NCBI GenBank assembly: GCA_945952025.1
Contig: CAMFGW010000020.1
Coordinates: forward strand, 1 to 53,362
Direction: 5' to 3'
Length of the DNA stretch: 53,362 nt
DNA from: an uncultured Paracoccaceae bacterium
GTDB taxonomy: Bacteria; Pseudomonadota; Alphaproteobacteria; Rhodobacterales; Rhodobacteraceae
Of the stretch, positions 29,292 to 38,395 are shown one piece after another. The notes beneath the pieces are model-generated. The model saw only the letters and a list, made by a program, of their open reading frames with translations, had not been told where the DNA came from and made no database searches. The stretch's first letter is position 1. The number at the start of each line of letters is the position of its first letter. The translations under genes were made by a program, and so were the position numbers.

Positions 29292-30143
29292 ATGACCAAG
29301 GGATCGTTCTTCACCGCCCCTGACGGGGCGCGGCTCTTCTTTCAGGACGAAGGCGCCGGCCTGCCGGTCATCGGTCTGCCCGGCCTGACGCGCAGCCATA
29401 CGGAATTCGACTTCGTGGCGCCGCACCTGTCGAACGTGCGGCTGATCCGGCCGGACTACCGGGGGCGGGGCGCGTCGGACTGGACGGGGGCGGACAGCTA
29501 CACGGTGCTGCAAGAGGCGCGCGATGTGCTGGCGCTGATGGACCATCTGGGGCTTTCGCGCGCCGCCATCCTTGGCACCTCGCGCGGCGGGCTCATTGGC
29601 ATGGCGCTCGGCGCGATGGCCAAGGACCGGCTTCTGGGCGTCTGCCTGAACGACATCGGGCCGGTGATCGAGCGTGGGGGGCTCGAGCGGATCTTCGACT
29701 ACGTCGGGCGCAACCCGGCGGCCAGGACGCTCGACCGGCTGGTCGAGCGTCTGCCGGTGACGATGGCGGGCTTTGCCGATGTGCCGGCGGAAAGGTGGCG
29801 GGCCTTTGCCGAACGGCTTTATGCCGAGGGCGCGAAGGGGCTGGAAATCCGCTACGACCCCGCGCTGCGCGAGGCCTTCCTGAAGGCGTTCGAAGCGCCC
29901 GCCGTCGATCCCTGGCCCTTCTTCGATGCGCTGTCGGGCCTGCCTGTCGCCGTGATCCGGGGGGCCGCATCCGACCTTCTGTCGCGCGAAACGGTCGCCG
30001 AAATGGCGCGGCGACATCCGGGGCTGGTCGTCGCCGAGGTGCCGAACCGGGCGCATGTGCCGTTCCTGGACGAGCCGGAGGCGCTGGCCGCAATCCGTGA
30101 CTGGCTGGCCCTTGTGCGTGCGTTCGAGGCGGGTCCGGCATGA
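29292..30143 (+). CDS. Alpha/beta hydrolase
   Basis: 283 residues. Oxyanion and nucleophile-elbow pattern: LPVIGLPGLTRS, DYRGRGASDW, GTSRGG (Ser nucleophile) and the His near NRAHVPFLDEPE. The substrate is unknown. Good SD (CGGAGGA) before the ATG. Its TGA overlaps the next ATG (ATGA), so it is the first gene of a four-gene catabolic-looking run. Confidence 0.88.
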   Translation: MTKGSFFTAPDGARLFFQDEGAGLPVIGLPGLTRSHTEFDFVAPHLSNVRLIRPDYRGRGASDWTGADSYTVLQEARDVLALMDHLGLSRAAILGTSRGGLIGMALGAMAKDRLLGVCLNDIGPVIERGGLERIFDYVGRNPAARTLDRLVERLPVTMAGFADVPAERWRAFAERLYAEGAKGLEIRYDPALREAFLKAFEAPAVDPWPFFDALSGLPVAVIRGAASDLLSRETVAEMARRHPGLVVAEVPNRAHVPFLDEPEALAAIRDWLALVRAFEAGPA

Positions 30144-31117
30144 CGCCCGGCGCCGTCCGGGCCGCCGGCGCGCGGATCGCGCCCTTCGTGCGGGTCACGC
30201 CCTTGCTGTCGGACCCCGCGCTCGACCGGCTCGCCGGGCGGCGGGTCTTTGTGAAGGCGGAATGCCTGCAGCACACCGGCTCGTTCAAGTACCGGGGGGC
30301 GACGGCGGCCCTGACCGCGCTGGCGCCAGAGATGCTCGCGCGCGGTGTCGTCGCCTTTTCGTCCGGCAATCACGGTCAGGGGGTGGCGCGGGCGGCGTCG
30401 GAACGCGGGGTGCCGGCGGTCGTCGTCATGCCGGCCGATGCGCCGGCGGTGAAGGTCGACCGCACCCGTGCCTTCGGGGCAGAGGTGGTGTTTTACGACC
30501 GGGCGCGGCCCGAGGATCGGGCGGCGATTGCCGCGCGCCTTGCCGCCGAGCGCGGCCTGACGCTGGTGCCGCCCTTCGACCACCCCGAGGTCATCGCCGG
30601 GCAGGCCAGCGTCGGGACCGAGATCGCGGCGCAAGCCGCAGGGCTGGGTCTGGACGGGGCCGAGGTGCTGGTGCCCTGCGGCGGTGGCGGGCTGGCGGCG
30701 GGGATTGCGCTTGCGCTCGCGATGGACGCGCCGGGGTTCAGGGTCAGGACGGTCGAGCCCGCAACGCATGACGACATGGCGCGGTCGCTGGCGGCGGGCC
30801 AAAGGCGCGCCAATCCGCCCGGCCGCGCAAGCCTGTGCGACGCGATCCTGACGCCGGAACCCGGAGAGCTGACCTTTCCGATCCTCGCGCGACTTGCCGG
30901 GCCGGGCCTGGGTGTCAGCGACGACGAGGCGCTTGCCGCCATCGCGGCGGCCCATCGCCACCTGGGCCTCGTGGCCGAGCCGGGGGGTGCCGTGGCGCTG
31001 GCGGCCGCGCTTTCGGGGCGGGTCGCGGGCGACGGCCCGCTGGTCGTCATCCTGTCTGGCGGCAATGTCGAGGGCAGCCTTCTGGCCCGCGCGCTGGCGA
31101 TGGGGGCACCTGCATGA
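30140..31117 (+). CDS. Threonine/serine dehydratase, PLP fold II
   Basis: 325-residue PLP enzyme. The lysine that binds the cofactor is in TGSFKYRGA, the phosphate-binding loop is CGGGGLAAG, and SSGNHGQGVA is the substrate loop of the Thr dehydratase/Ser racemase group. There is no C-terminal ACT regulatory domain, so a catabolic dehydratase or 3-hydroxyaspartate-type dehydratase is more likely than biosynthetic IlvA. Overlaps both neighbours by ATGA. Confidence 0.87.
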   Translation: MTPGAVRAAGARIAPFVRVTPLLSDPALDRLAGRRVFVKAECLQHTGSFKYRGATAALTALAPEMLARGVVAFSSGNHGQGVARAASERGVPAVVVMPADAPAVKVDRTRAFGAEVVFYDRARPEDRAAIAARLAAERGLTLVPPFDHPEVIAGQASVGTEIAAQAAGLGLDGAEVLVPCGGGGLAAGIALALAMDAPGFRVRTVEPATHDDMARSLAAGQRRANPPGRASLCDAILTPEPGELTFPILARLAGPGLGVSDDEALAAIAAAHRHLGLVAEPGGAVALAAALSGRVAGDGPLVVILSGGNVEGSLLARALAMGAPA

Positions 31118-31884
31118 CCCCGCATATCCATGTGACGGAAGGCGGCGGTCCGGCGGGCGCGCCGGTCGTCTTCCTGCATGCGCTCGGGCTCGACGCCCGC
31201 ATGTGGGGCGCGGTCTGGCCGCTTCTGCCGCAGGGTGCGCAGTTCATAGGCATCGACCTGCGCGGGCATGGCCAGTCGGACGTGCCGCCCGCCCCCTATG
31301 CGATGGGCGCGCTCATCCGGGATGTCGAGCGGGTGATGGACGAGAGGGGCCTGCGGGATGCTTTGGTGGTCGGCCTGTCGGTCGGCGGGCTGATCGCGCA
31401 GGGGCTGGCGGCCAAGCGGCTCGACCTGGTGCGGGCGCTCGTCCTGTCGAACACGGCAGCCAAGATCGGCACGCGCGCGCAGTGGGACGACCGCGCGGCG
31501 CTGGTGCGCGAAAAGGGCGTGGGCGCCCTGGCGGACGGGGTGCTGGCGCGCTGGTTCGGGGCGCGCGCACGCGACAGCGAGGGGGCGCGCGCCATGGCGG
31601 CGATCCTGCGGGCGACGCCGCCAGAGGGTTATGCCGGGGTCGCGGCCGCCATCGGCGGGACGGATTTCATCACCACCACCTCGGGCCTGCGCCTGCCGAC
31701 GCTGGTCATCGCCGGGACCGACGATGGCTCGACGCCCCCGGACCTGGTGCGTGAGCTTGCCGACCTGATCCCTGGCGCGCGCTATGCGCTGATCCGGGGC
31801 GCGGGCCATCTGCCGCCGGTCGACCGGCCGGAGGCGTTCGCGACCCTGCTTGCCACCTTCCTGCGCGATACGGGCCACGTCTGA
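31114..31884 (+). CDS. Alpha/beta hydrolase, PcaD-like
   Basis: 256 residues similar in layout to 3-oxoadipate enol-lactonase: VVFLHALGLDARMW, IDLRGHGQSDVPP, LVVGLSVGGLIAQGLA (Ser in GLSVGG), acid in AGTDDGSTPPD and His in GAGHLPPVDRPE. True lactonase activity is uncertain since no other protocatechuate genes are seen. Coupled to the dehydratase gene by ATGA. Confidence 0.82.
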   Translation: MTPHIHVTEGGGPAGAPVVFLHALGLDARMWGAVWPLLPQGAQFIGIDLRGHGQSDVPPAPYAMGALIRDVERVMDERGLRDALVVGLSVGGLIAQGLAAKRLDLVRALVLSNTAAKIGTRAQWDDRAALVREKGVGALADGVLARWFGARARDSEGARAMAAILRATPPEGYAGVAAAIGGTDFITTTSGLRLPTLVIAGTDDGSTPPDLVRELADLIPGARYALIRGAGHLPPVDRPEAFATLLATFLRDTGHV

Positions 31885-31974
31885 CGCCCATTTGCGGCGC
31901 GCGCCTGTCGCATACGGATGCGAGCCGCCCGCCGCCCTGCCCCTAGGCTTGCGAAAATCGCAAGGAGCCCGCCG

Positions 31975-33213
31975 ATGAAACTGAAGGACCTGGAGGTTTT
32001 CACCGTCGCCCCGCCGGTGCCGGGCTGGGGCGGGCGTTACTGGACCATCGTCCGGCTGACGACGGACGACGGCATCGTGGGCTACGGCGAATGCTATGCC
32101 TCGACCGTGGGGCCGGCCGCGATGCTTGCCGTGATCGAGGATGTGTTCGACCGCCACATGCGCGGGACGAGCGCCGAAGAGATCGAGCTGATGTTCCGCC
32201 GGGCCTATTCCTCTGGCTTCACGCAGCGCCCGGACCCGACGGTCATGGGCGCCTTTTCGGGGCTGGAGATCGCCTGCTGGGACATCATCGGCAAGGCGCG
32301 CGGACGCCCCGTTCACGCGCTTCTTGGCGGGCGGATCAATGAGCGGCTGAGAAGCTACACCTACCTTTACCCAGAGCCGGGACGGGAAAGCGCCGAGTTC
32401 TGGGTCAGCCCCGAAATGGCGGGCGAGGCGGCGGCGCGGTTCGTCAAGATGGGCTTCACGGCGGTCAAGTTCGACCCGGCGGGGCCCTACACGATCCGGG
32501 GCGGGCACGACCCCTCGGCCTCGGACATCAGCCGGTCGGTGGCCTTCTGCCGCGCGATCCGCGAGGCAGTAGGCGACAAGGCGGACCTGCTGTTCGGCAC
32601 GCATGGCCAGTTCAATGTGGCGGGCGCGATCCGGCTCGGACAGGCGCTCGAACCCTACGGGCCCCTTTGGTATGAAGAGCCGATCCCGCCGGACAATATC
32701 CTTGATTTCGCCGCCGTTCAGGCCGGGGTGCGCATCCCGGTCGCGACCGGCGAGCGGCATACGACCAAGGCCGAGTTCGCCATGCTGCTGCGCACCGGCG
32801 GCGCGCGGATCCTGCAACCGGCGCTCGGCCGCGCGGGTGGCATCTGGGAGGGCAAGAAGATCGCCATCCTGGCCGAAGGATTCACCGCCCAGATCGCGCC
32901 GCACCTCTATGCCGGGCCGGTCGAATGGGCGGCGAACATCCAGCTTGGCGCCTCGATCCCGAACCTTCTGATGGTCGAGACGATCGAGACGGGGGGCACC
33001 TTCCACCAGAAGCTCATCAAGCATTCGATCACGTGGGTGGACGGCTATGTCGTGGTGCCGACCGCGCCCGGCCTTGGCATCGAGTTTGACGAGGATCTGG
33101 CGCGGGCACACCCCTATACCGGCAGCCAGCTGCACCTGCAGATGCAGGAGGCGCCGCCGCTTTACGGCGCGCCGAACAGGTTCGAGGGTGGCGCGCCGTC
33201 GAGTATCCTTTAG
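31975..33213 (+). CDS. Mandelate racemase/muconate lactonizing enzyme family protein
   Basis: 412-residue enolase-superfamily enzyme; N-terminal capping domain (IVRLTTDDGIVGYGECYAS) and TIM barrel. The catalytic KxK-like lysine lies in FTAVKFDPAG; metal-ligand regions LLFGTHGQF, YEEPIPPDN and ATGERHTTK follow, and the final His is in IAPHLYAGPVEW. The first ligand strand reads GTHGQF rather than the usual Asp-led motif, so a sugar-acid dehydratase-type activity is only a guess. SD AAGGAG. The stop is 10 nt from the convergent HDAC-like gene. Confidence 0.85.
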   Translation: MKLKDLEVFTVAPPVPGWGGRYWTIVRLTTDDGIVGYGECYASTVGPAAMLAVIEDVFDRHMRGTSAEEIELMFRRAYSSGFTQRPDPTVMGAFSGLEIACWDIIGKARGRPVHALLGGRINERLRSYTYLYPEPGRESAEFWVSPEMAGEAAARFVKMGFTAVKFDPAGPYTIRGGHDPSASDISRSVAFCRAIREAVGDKADLLFGTHGQFNVAGAIRLGQALEPYGPLWYEEPIPPDNILDFAAVQAGVRIPVATGERHTTKAEFAMLLRTGGARILQPALGRAGGIWEGKKIAILAEGFTAQIAPHLYAGPVEWAANIQLGASIPNLLMVETIETGGTFHQKLIKHSITWVDGYVVVPTAPGLGIEFDEDLARAHPYTGSQLHLQMQEAPPLYGAPNRFEGGAPSSIL

Positions 33214-33223
33214 GCCCAGCTTC

Positions 33224-34321
33224 CTATAGGCCCACCGCCTTTGCCTGATCGGCCAGCCGCCGGTCCTGCAGCGCGTCGAAATCGGCGGGGGGCTGCTGGG
33301 CGGTCAAAAGGGGCAGGAAGGGGTCCTCGACCGGCGTCCTGTGGCCCGACAGTTCCTCGATCGCGGCAAGGCCGCAGAAGGGCACCACCGCCTCGGCATA
33401 GCCGCCCTCGTGCACCAGGACGAGCCGTCCGCCGCAAAGGTCGGCGGCCGCCGCCTTGAGGCGCGCGGTCAGGACGCGGAAGGTCTCGGACGAGGCGAGC
33501 ATCCGGGCCAGCGGATCGCAGCCGTTCGCGTCGAAACCCGAGGCGACGATGATGATGTCGGGCCTGAAGCGCGCGAGTGCGGGCAGGACGATCCGGTCCA
33601 TGGCCGTCAGATAGGCCTTGTGCCCGCCGCCGGGCAGCAGGGGCACGTTGATGTTCGACCCGCCCGCGCCCCGCACGCCGGCGCCGCCGGTGTCGGGGGG
33701 GAAACAGGCCTCTTGATGCAGCGAGATGGTCAGGACATCGGGATCGTCCAGGTAGATCGCCTCGGTCCCGTTGCCGTGGTGCACGTCCCAGTCCAGGACC
33801 GCGATGCGGCCAAGGCCGTGGCGGGCGCGGGCGGCCTCGATCGCCACGGGGATGTTGGCCAGAAGGCAGAAGCCCATCGGGTGGTCGGGCAGGCAATGGT
33901 GGCCGGGCGGACGCGACAGGGAATAGGCGTTGGACCAGCGCCCGTTCAGCACGCCCTCGACCGCCGCGAGCGCAAGTCCCGCCGACAGGGCCGCGATTTC
34001 GTAGCTGCCGGGGCCGAAGGGCGCCTCGGTCCCCAGATCGCCGCCCCGGGCGTCGGACATGGTCTTGAAGGCCTGAAGGTAGCCTGCCGGGTGGATGCGC
34101 AACAGATCCTCGTGCGAGGCGGCGGGCGCGGTCGTCACGTCGAGCCGTGCGGACAGGCCCGACACGTCCATCAGGGCCTTCAGCCGGCGCTTCGATTCCG
34201 GTGATTCGGCATGGCCCGCCGCCGCCGGCGGCTGGACCCAGCCGCCGACCGGCAGGACCAGCGCATGTTCCCCGGTCGTGTGCCAGAAGGTGCGTTCGTC
34301 GGTCAGAAATCCCGTGGTCAT
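33224..34321 (-). CDS. Histone deacetylase-like amidohydrolase
   Basis: 365-residue arginase/deacetylase-fold zinc amidohydrolase of the bacterial class II HDAC/acetylpolyamine amidohydrolase group. RPPGHHCLPDHPMGFCLLAN holds the His pair, IAVLDWDVHHGNGTEAIY the zinc Asp/His, and VASGFDANGCDPLARM the second zinc Asp. These enzymes deacetylate polyamines or cleave other amides. ATG at 34321-34319 (MTTGFLTDERTFWHTTGEHA); an earlier ATG has no support. Divergent from the GntR gene with a 64-bp shared promoter region, which suggests control by that regulator. Confidence 0.9.
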   Translation of the reverse strand: MTTGFLTDERTFWHTTGEHALVLPVGGWVQPPAAAGHAESPESKRRLKALMDVSGLSARLDVTTAPAASHEDLLRIHPAGYLQAFKTMSDARGGDLGTEAPFGPGSYEIAALSAGLALAAVEGVLNGRWSNAYSLSRPPGHHCLPDHPMGFCLLANIPVAIEAARARHGLGRIAVLDWDVHHGNGTEAIYLDDPDVLTISLHQEACFPPDTGGAGVRGAGGSNINVPLLPGGGHKAYLTAMDRIVLPALARFRPDIIIVASGFDANGCDPLARMLASSETFRVLTARLKAAAADLCGGRLVLVHEGGYAEAVVPFCGLAAIEELSGHRTPVEDPFLPLLTAQQPPADFDALQDRRLADQAKAVGL

Positions 34322-34385
34322 GGCCGTCCTCCCTTTTGGCCAGACTAGCCGCCGGTGCTTTACAGGCAAACGCGAATTGGTCTTG

Positions 34386-35045
34386 ATGCGGGGCATGAAG
34401 AACCAGACCCACAGCCTGATCGACGAAATCTACCGGCGCATCGACCACGGGACGCTCAATCCCGGCGATGCGATCGACGAAAATGAACTGGTCGCGACCT
34501 TCGGCGTGTCACGGACCCCGGTGCGCGAGGCGCTTCTGCAGCTGGAGGCGGTGGGCCTGATCCGGCGCCTGCCGAGGAAGGGCGCGACGCTCTACCGCCC
34601 CACGCTTGAGGAGTTCCTGGCGATCCTCGAGATCCATTCGAACCTCGAAGGTCAGGCGGCCGGGCTGGCGGCGCGGCGGCTTTCAGCGACGGGTGCGCAG
34701 GCGCTCGAACAGGCGGTCCTGGCCTGCGAGGAGCATGCGGCGACAAGGGGCGACGAGGACCCGGACGGCTATTACCAGCTGAACCTGCGCTTTCACGAAA
34801 CCGTCGCCCTCGCGGCGGGGAACCCCTTCCTGCACGAGATGGTCAAGACCAACGCGCGCAAGCTTCTGGCCTATTACCGGGCGCGCTACCGCTATGCCGG
34901 GGCGATAACGGCTTCGGCCGCCGAGCATCGGGCGATTGCGGGGCGCATCGTCGCGCGCGACAGCGAGGGTGCGGCGGCCATGATGGCGCGGCATGTGCAG
35001 TTCGACCAGGTGACGGCGATGGACCTGCTGGCGGCCCTGGCCTGA
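34386..35045 (+). CDS. GntR family (FCD-type) transcriptional regulator
   Basis: 219 residues; N-terminal winged helix SLIDEIYRRIDHGTLNPGDAIDENELVATFGVSRTPVREALLQLE and a C-terminal all-helical FCD ligand domain with metal-binding His (NLRFHETVALAAGN; SAAEHRAI). Start ATG at 34386 or three codons later (34395); neither has a strong SD. It probably regulates the flanking amidohydrolase and the P450/GS set. FCD-domain regulators typically sense small carboxylates. Confidence 0.88.
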   Translation: MRGMKNQTHSLIDEIYRRIDHGTLNPGDAIDENELVATFGVSRTPVREALLQLEAVGLIRRLPRKGATLYRPTLEEFLAILEIHSNLEGQAAGLAARRLSATGAQALEQAVLACEEHAATRGDEDPDGYYQLNLRFHETVALAAGNPFLHEMVKTNARKLLAYYRARYRYAGAITASAAEHRAIAGRIVARDSEGAAAMMARHVQFDQVTAMDLLAALA

Positions 35046-35062
35046 GGCGCGCGCGTCTTTCG

Positions 35063-35743
35063 TCAGCGCCCTTCGAAGAAGCGGGCGATGCGGTCGGCGA
35101 TGCGGTGGCGGTCGGCCTGCCGCGCGGCAAGGTCGGTGCGCGCCTGTGCGACGACGCCGGGGGGAAGCTCTTCGGCATATTCCTCGACGAGCGCGCTGAT
35201 GAAGTCGTGCGTCATCTCGGGGTGGTACTGGGTCGTCAGGATATGGTCGCCCAGCGCGAAGCTGCCGATGGGGCAGTCGGCATTGCCGCCGGTGATGCGC
35301 GCGCCTTCTGGGGCCCGTGCCACCTGCTGGACATGGGCGGCGTAAAGGCGGATGGGCGCGCCCTCCATCTCGGTCTCGGTCAGGCCGAACACCCAGCCGC
35401 CGGGATTGTCCGTCACCTGGCCGCCCAGCGCCTCGGCGATGGCCTGGTGGCCGAAGCAGGCGCCGAAGAGGGGGGCGCGGTCGGCGTCGAGCCTGCGGAT
35501 CAGCGCCTTCAGCCGCTCGATCCAGGGTTCGCCGTCATGGACCGAGGCGGGGCTGCCGGTGATGAGCCAGCCGTCGAAGGCCGCGTCGTCGGCCGGAAAC
35601 GCGCCGTCCTTCACCGAAAAGACGCTGACCCGCCAGTCGGGGCGCACCTCGGCCAGAAGGGTCGCGAACTTCTCGCCGTCCTTGGGGTGGCCTTGGGCGA
35701 AATCGCTTTCGTCCGTATTGGTCATCAGGATCGCGATATGCAT
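35063..35743 (-). CDS. Type 1 (class I) glutamine amidotransferase
   Basis: 226 residues (ATG 35743-35741, MHIAILMTNTDESDF, preceded by GGGGGCGGGC). Catalytic Cys in LFGACFGHQAIAEALGG and the His-Glu in TTQYHPEMTHDF form the triad. It belongs to the GMP-synthase-like stand-alone group; with a glutamine-synthetase-like ligase next door it may hydrolyse gamma-glutamyl intermediates, as PuuD does or as the amidotransferase of aniline-oxidation operons is thought to. That role is inference from neighbourhood. Confidence 0.86.
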   Translation of the reverse strand: MHIAILMTNTDESDFAQGHPKDGEKFATLLAEVRPDWRVSVFSVKDGAFPADDAAFDGWLITGSPASVHDGEPWIERLKALIRRLDADRAPLFGACFGHQAIAEALGGQVTDNPGGWVFGLTETEMEGAPIRLYAAHVQQVARAPEGARITGGNADCPIGSFALGDHILTTQYHPEMTHDFISALVEEYAEELPPGVVAQARTDLAARQADRHRIADRIARFFEGR

Positions 35744-35819
35744 GCCCGCCCCCATTTACATGATTAATTACCGTGTTAATATATTTTGAGCGCGGATGTC
35801 TGGCAAGGGAGGGCGGGGC
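35744..35819. promoter_or_regulatory. Divergent promoter region with inverted repeat ATTAA-N8-TTAAT
   Basis: The 76 bp between the amidotransferase and P450 genes are conspicuously AT-rich. ATTAA (35763-35767) and TTAAT (35776-35780) form an inverted repeat that could be the operator of the nearby GntR regulator. Confidence 0.45.
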
Positions 35820-37073
35820 ATGAGCGGGACGGCAGCTGATGACGGCCATGCGGATCTGGGAAGCCATGACAGCTTCCTGAACGGCCCGCCCCACGCGACC
35901 TTCGCGCGCCTCAGGGCCGAAGACCCGATGCACTGGTCGGACTGGTCCGGCGGCAAGGGCTACTGGTCGGTCACGCGCCATGCCGATATCCTGGAACTGA
36001 ACCGCCAGCCGGACCTTCTGTCCTCGGCCCGCGGCATAAGGATGGAGGACCAGACCTACGAGGAATATCTGGCGCGCCGCACCTTCCAGGAAACCGATGC
36101 GCCCGAGCATATGGAAACAAGGATGAAGGTCGCGAAGGCCTTCTCGAAGCCGGTGATCGCCCAGTTCGAAGGCGTGATCCGCGACCTGTGCGGCCCGATC
36201 CTGGACGAGGCGCTGGCCAAGGGCACGTTCGATGCGACCAAGGACATTGCCCGGCAGTTGCCCATGCGGATGCTGGGCCGCATCGTCGGCCTGCCGGACG
36301 AGGATCTGCCCTGGCTTGTCGAAAAGGGCGACACGCTGATCGCGAACACGGACCCGGATTTCACGGACCATGTCCTTGACAAGATGACGACGGACGAGTT
36401 CCGCATGATGCCCTTCAACTCGCCTGCGGGGGCCGAGCTTTTCGTCTATGCCAAGGACCTGATGCGCCGGAAGGCCGAGGCGGGCGATACGACGGGCGTC
36501 CTGCCTCTGATCCTGCAACCGGGGCCGGACGGGTCGGTCCTGCCGGAGCATGAGTTCCGCAACTTCTTCTGCCTTCTGGTCGCGGCCGGGAACGACACGA
36601 CCCGCTACTCGATCGCGGCGGGGATCCATGCGCTGGCCCATGACCCCGCCCTGCTTCGGCAGATGCAGGCCGGTGACATCTGGGACACCGCCCCGGACGA
36701 GATCATCCGCTGGGCCAGTCCGACGCTCTATTTCCGCCGCACCGCGACGCGCGACTTCGACTATCACGGCAAGCGCGTGCGCGAGGGCGACAAGGTCATC
36801 TACTGGTGGATTTCCGGCAACCGCGACGAGGCGGCCTTTGCCGAGCCGTTCCGCATCGACCTCGCCCGCGCGGGCAACCGGCACATGAGTTTCGGCCAGG
36901 GCGGCCCGCATGTGTGCCTCGGCATGTGGCTCGCACGGCTGGAGGTGCGGGTGCTGTTTCAGGAGCTTGCGCGACGGATCAGGACGATCGAGCCGGCGGG
37001 GCCGCACCGCTACCTGCGCTCGAATTTCATCGGCGGGATCAAGGAATTGCCGGTCACGGTGACACTCAACTAG
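35820..37073 (+). CDS. Cytochrome P450
   Basis: 417-residue soluble class I P450. I-helix oxygen-activation motif AGNDTT (256-261), ExxR in EIIR (294-297), and the heme loop FGQGGPHVCLG with Cys366 as axial ligand. The partner 2Fe-2S ferredoxin is two genes downstream; no ferredoxin reductase is seen in the window. The start ATG 35820 follows GGGAGGGCGGGGC; the upstream ATG (35796) has no SD. It is the first gene of the P450-GS-ferredoxin operon. The substrate is unknown; the neighbours point to an amine or its gamma-glutamyl amide. Confidence 0.94.
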   Translation: MSGTAADDGHADLGSHDSFLNGPPHATFARLRAEDPMHWSDWSGGKGYWSVTRHADILELNRQPDLLSSARGIRMEDQTYEEYLARRTFQETDAPEHMETRMKVAKAFSKPVIAQFEGVIRDLCGPILDEALAKGTFDATKDIARQLPMRMLGRIVGLPDEDLPWLVEKGDTLIANTDPDFTDHVLDKMTTDEFRMMPFNSPAGAELFVYAKDLMRRKAEAGDTTGVLPLILQPGPDGSVLPEHEFRNFFCLLVAAGNDTTRYSIAAGIHALAHDPALLRQMQAGDIWDTAPDEIIRWASPTLYFRRTATRDFDYHGKRVREGDKVIYWWISGNRDEAAFAEPFRIDLARAGNRHMSFGQGGPHVCLGMWLARLEVRVLFQELARRIRTIEPAGPHRYLRSNFIGGIKELPVTVTLN

Positions 37074-37095
37074 GCGCGCGAACGGGAGGAAATGA

Positions 37096-38388
37096 ATGGG
37101 TGAACGTCTGCGGGCGATGTTCTGCGACCATCTGTCGATCATGCGGGGGAAGTACCTGCCCGCGTCGAAGATGAAGGATGACGAAAGCCGGGTGGCGCAG
37201 GCGCTCTTTGCCGTTCACTACGACAAGGACCTGCTGATCGACGCGCCCCACACGAAGGTCCGCACGGGCATCCCCGACATGGTCTTCGGCTGGAAGGCGG
37301 AAGAGATCCGGGCGGGATGGGAGCCCGACACCCGCGTCGTCCTGTCGGACCTCCTCAACGCCGACGGCAGCCCCCTGCCCCTTTGCCCGCGCGGCGCCCT
37401 GAAGCGGGCGCAGGCCGGTTGGGGTCGGCACGGGCTGACGGCGAAGGTCGGGATCGAGTTCGAGGCCTATGCCTTCGTCAAGGACGCGGACGGAAGGCTT
37501 GTCCCCTACGACAACCCCGGCGGCGTGGTCTACGGCACCGGCAATTTCACCGACCCCGAACGCTTCACCGACGCGATCTGGGAGGTGGCGGAAGAGGCGG
37601 GCTTCCGGCTTGAGCTGATTACCGCCGAATATGACACGCCACAGTTCGAATTCACGCTGGCCTATGACGAGGCGGTGAAGGCGATCGACGAGGCGGTACT
37701 TTTCCGCCAGATGGCACGGGAAGTGGCGCTGGATCACGGCATCCTTCTGACCTTCCTGCCGAAGCCGATCCTTGGGAAGGGCGGCTCGGGGCTGCATATC
37801 AACCTGTCCTTTGCCGATGGCGACGGGCGGAACGCGCTGGCGGCCGGGCAGGTCGGCGGGCCGGAGCATCTGAACGAGCTTGGCCGTGGCGCGGTCGCGG
37901 GCTGGATGCGGCATCACAAGGCGCTGGCCGGGCTTTGCGCGCCGACGGTCCTGTCCTATGCGCGGCTGCAACCGGCCAGCATGTCGGGCTACTGGCAGAA
38001 CTGGGGGGGCGATCATCGCGGGGTGACGGTGCGCGTGTCGGCCGAAGGTGGCGCCAAGGCGCGGCTGGAACACCGGATGCCGGATGCCTCGGCCAACCCC
38101 TACACCGCCACTGCCGCCGTCCTTCAGGCGGCGCGGCTTGGCTATGAGGGCAGCTATCCCCTGCCGCCGCTCGAGGAAGGCGACTGTTTCGAGCGGACCG
38201 ATGCGGGGACGGGCGTGGCCGGGTCGCTGTCCGAAGCGATGGACGACCTGCAGGCCGACGGGGCGCTTTGCGATGCGGTCGGACGCGAGTTGTGCGAAAA
38301 CCACATCTTCATGAAGCGGGCCGAGGTCGAAAAGACCGCCGGGCTGGAGGGTGAGGCGTTGCGCGATTTCTACATCTGGTATGTGTGA
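37096..38388 (+). CDS. Glutamine-synthetase-like gamma-glutamylamine ligase
   Basis: 430-residue GS-fold enzyme. GIEFEAYAFV (metal-binding Glu), GSGLHINLSF (His/Asn around the active site), SYARLQP...YWQNWGGDHRGVTVRV (nucleotide/substrate arginine) and LEHRMPDASANPYTATAAVL are typical of the GS superfamily and of the PuuA/GlnA3-type branch that ligates Glu to amines. Ammonia GS is less likely given its company of P450, amidotransferase and HDAC-like amidohydrolase. SD GGGAGGAA. 22 nt separate it from the P450 stop. Confidence 0.84.
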   Translation: MGERLRAMFCDHLSIMRGKYLPASKMKDDESRVAQALFAVHYDKDLLIDAPHTKVRTGIPDMVFGWKAEEIRAGWEPDTRVVLSDLLNADGSPLPLCPRGALKRAQAGWGRHGLTAKVGIEFEAYAFVKDADGRLVPYDNPGGVVYGTGNFTDPERFTDAIWEVAEEAGFRLELITAEYDTPQFEFTLAYDEAVKAIDEAVLFRQMAREVALDHGILLTFLPKPILGKGGSGLHINLSFADGDGRNALAAGQVGGPEHLNELGRGAVAGWMRHHKALAGLCAPTVLSYARLQPASMSGYWQNWGGDHRGVTVRVSAEGGAKARLEHRMPDASANPYTATAAVLQAARLGYEGSYPLPPLEEGDCFERTDAGTGVAGSLSEAMDDLQADGALCDAVGRELCENHIFMKRAEVEKTAGLEGEALRDFYIWYV

Positions 38389-38395
38389 GGGGCCG

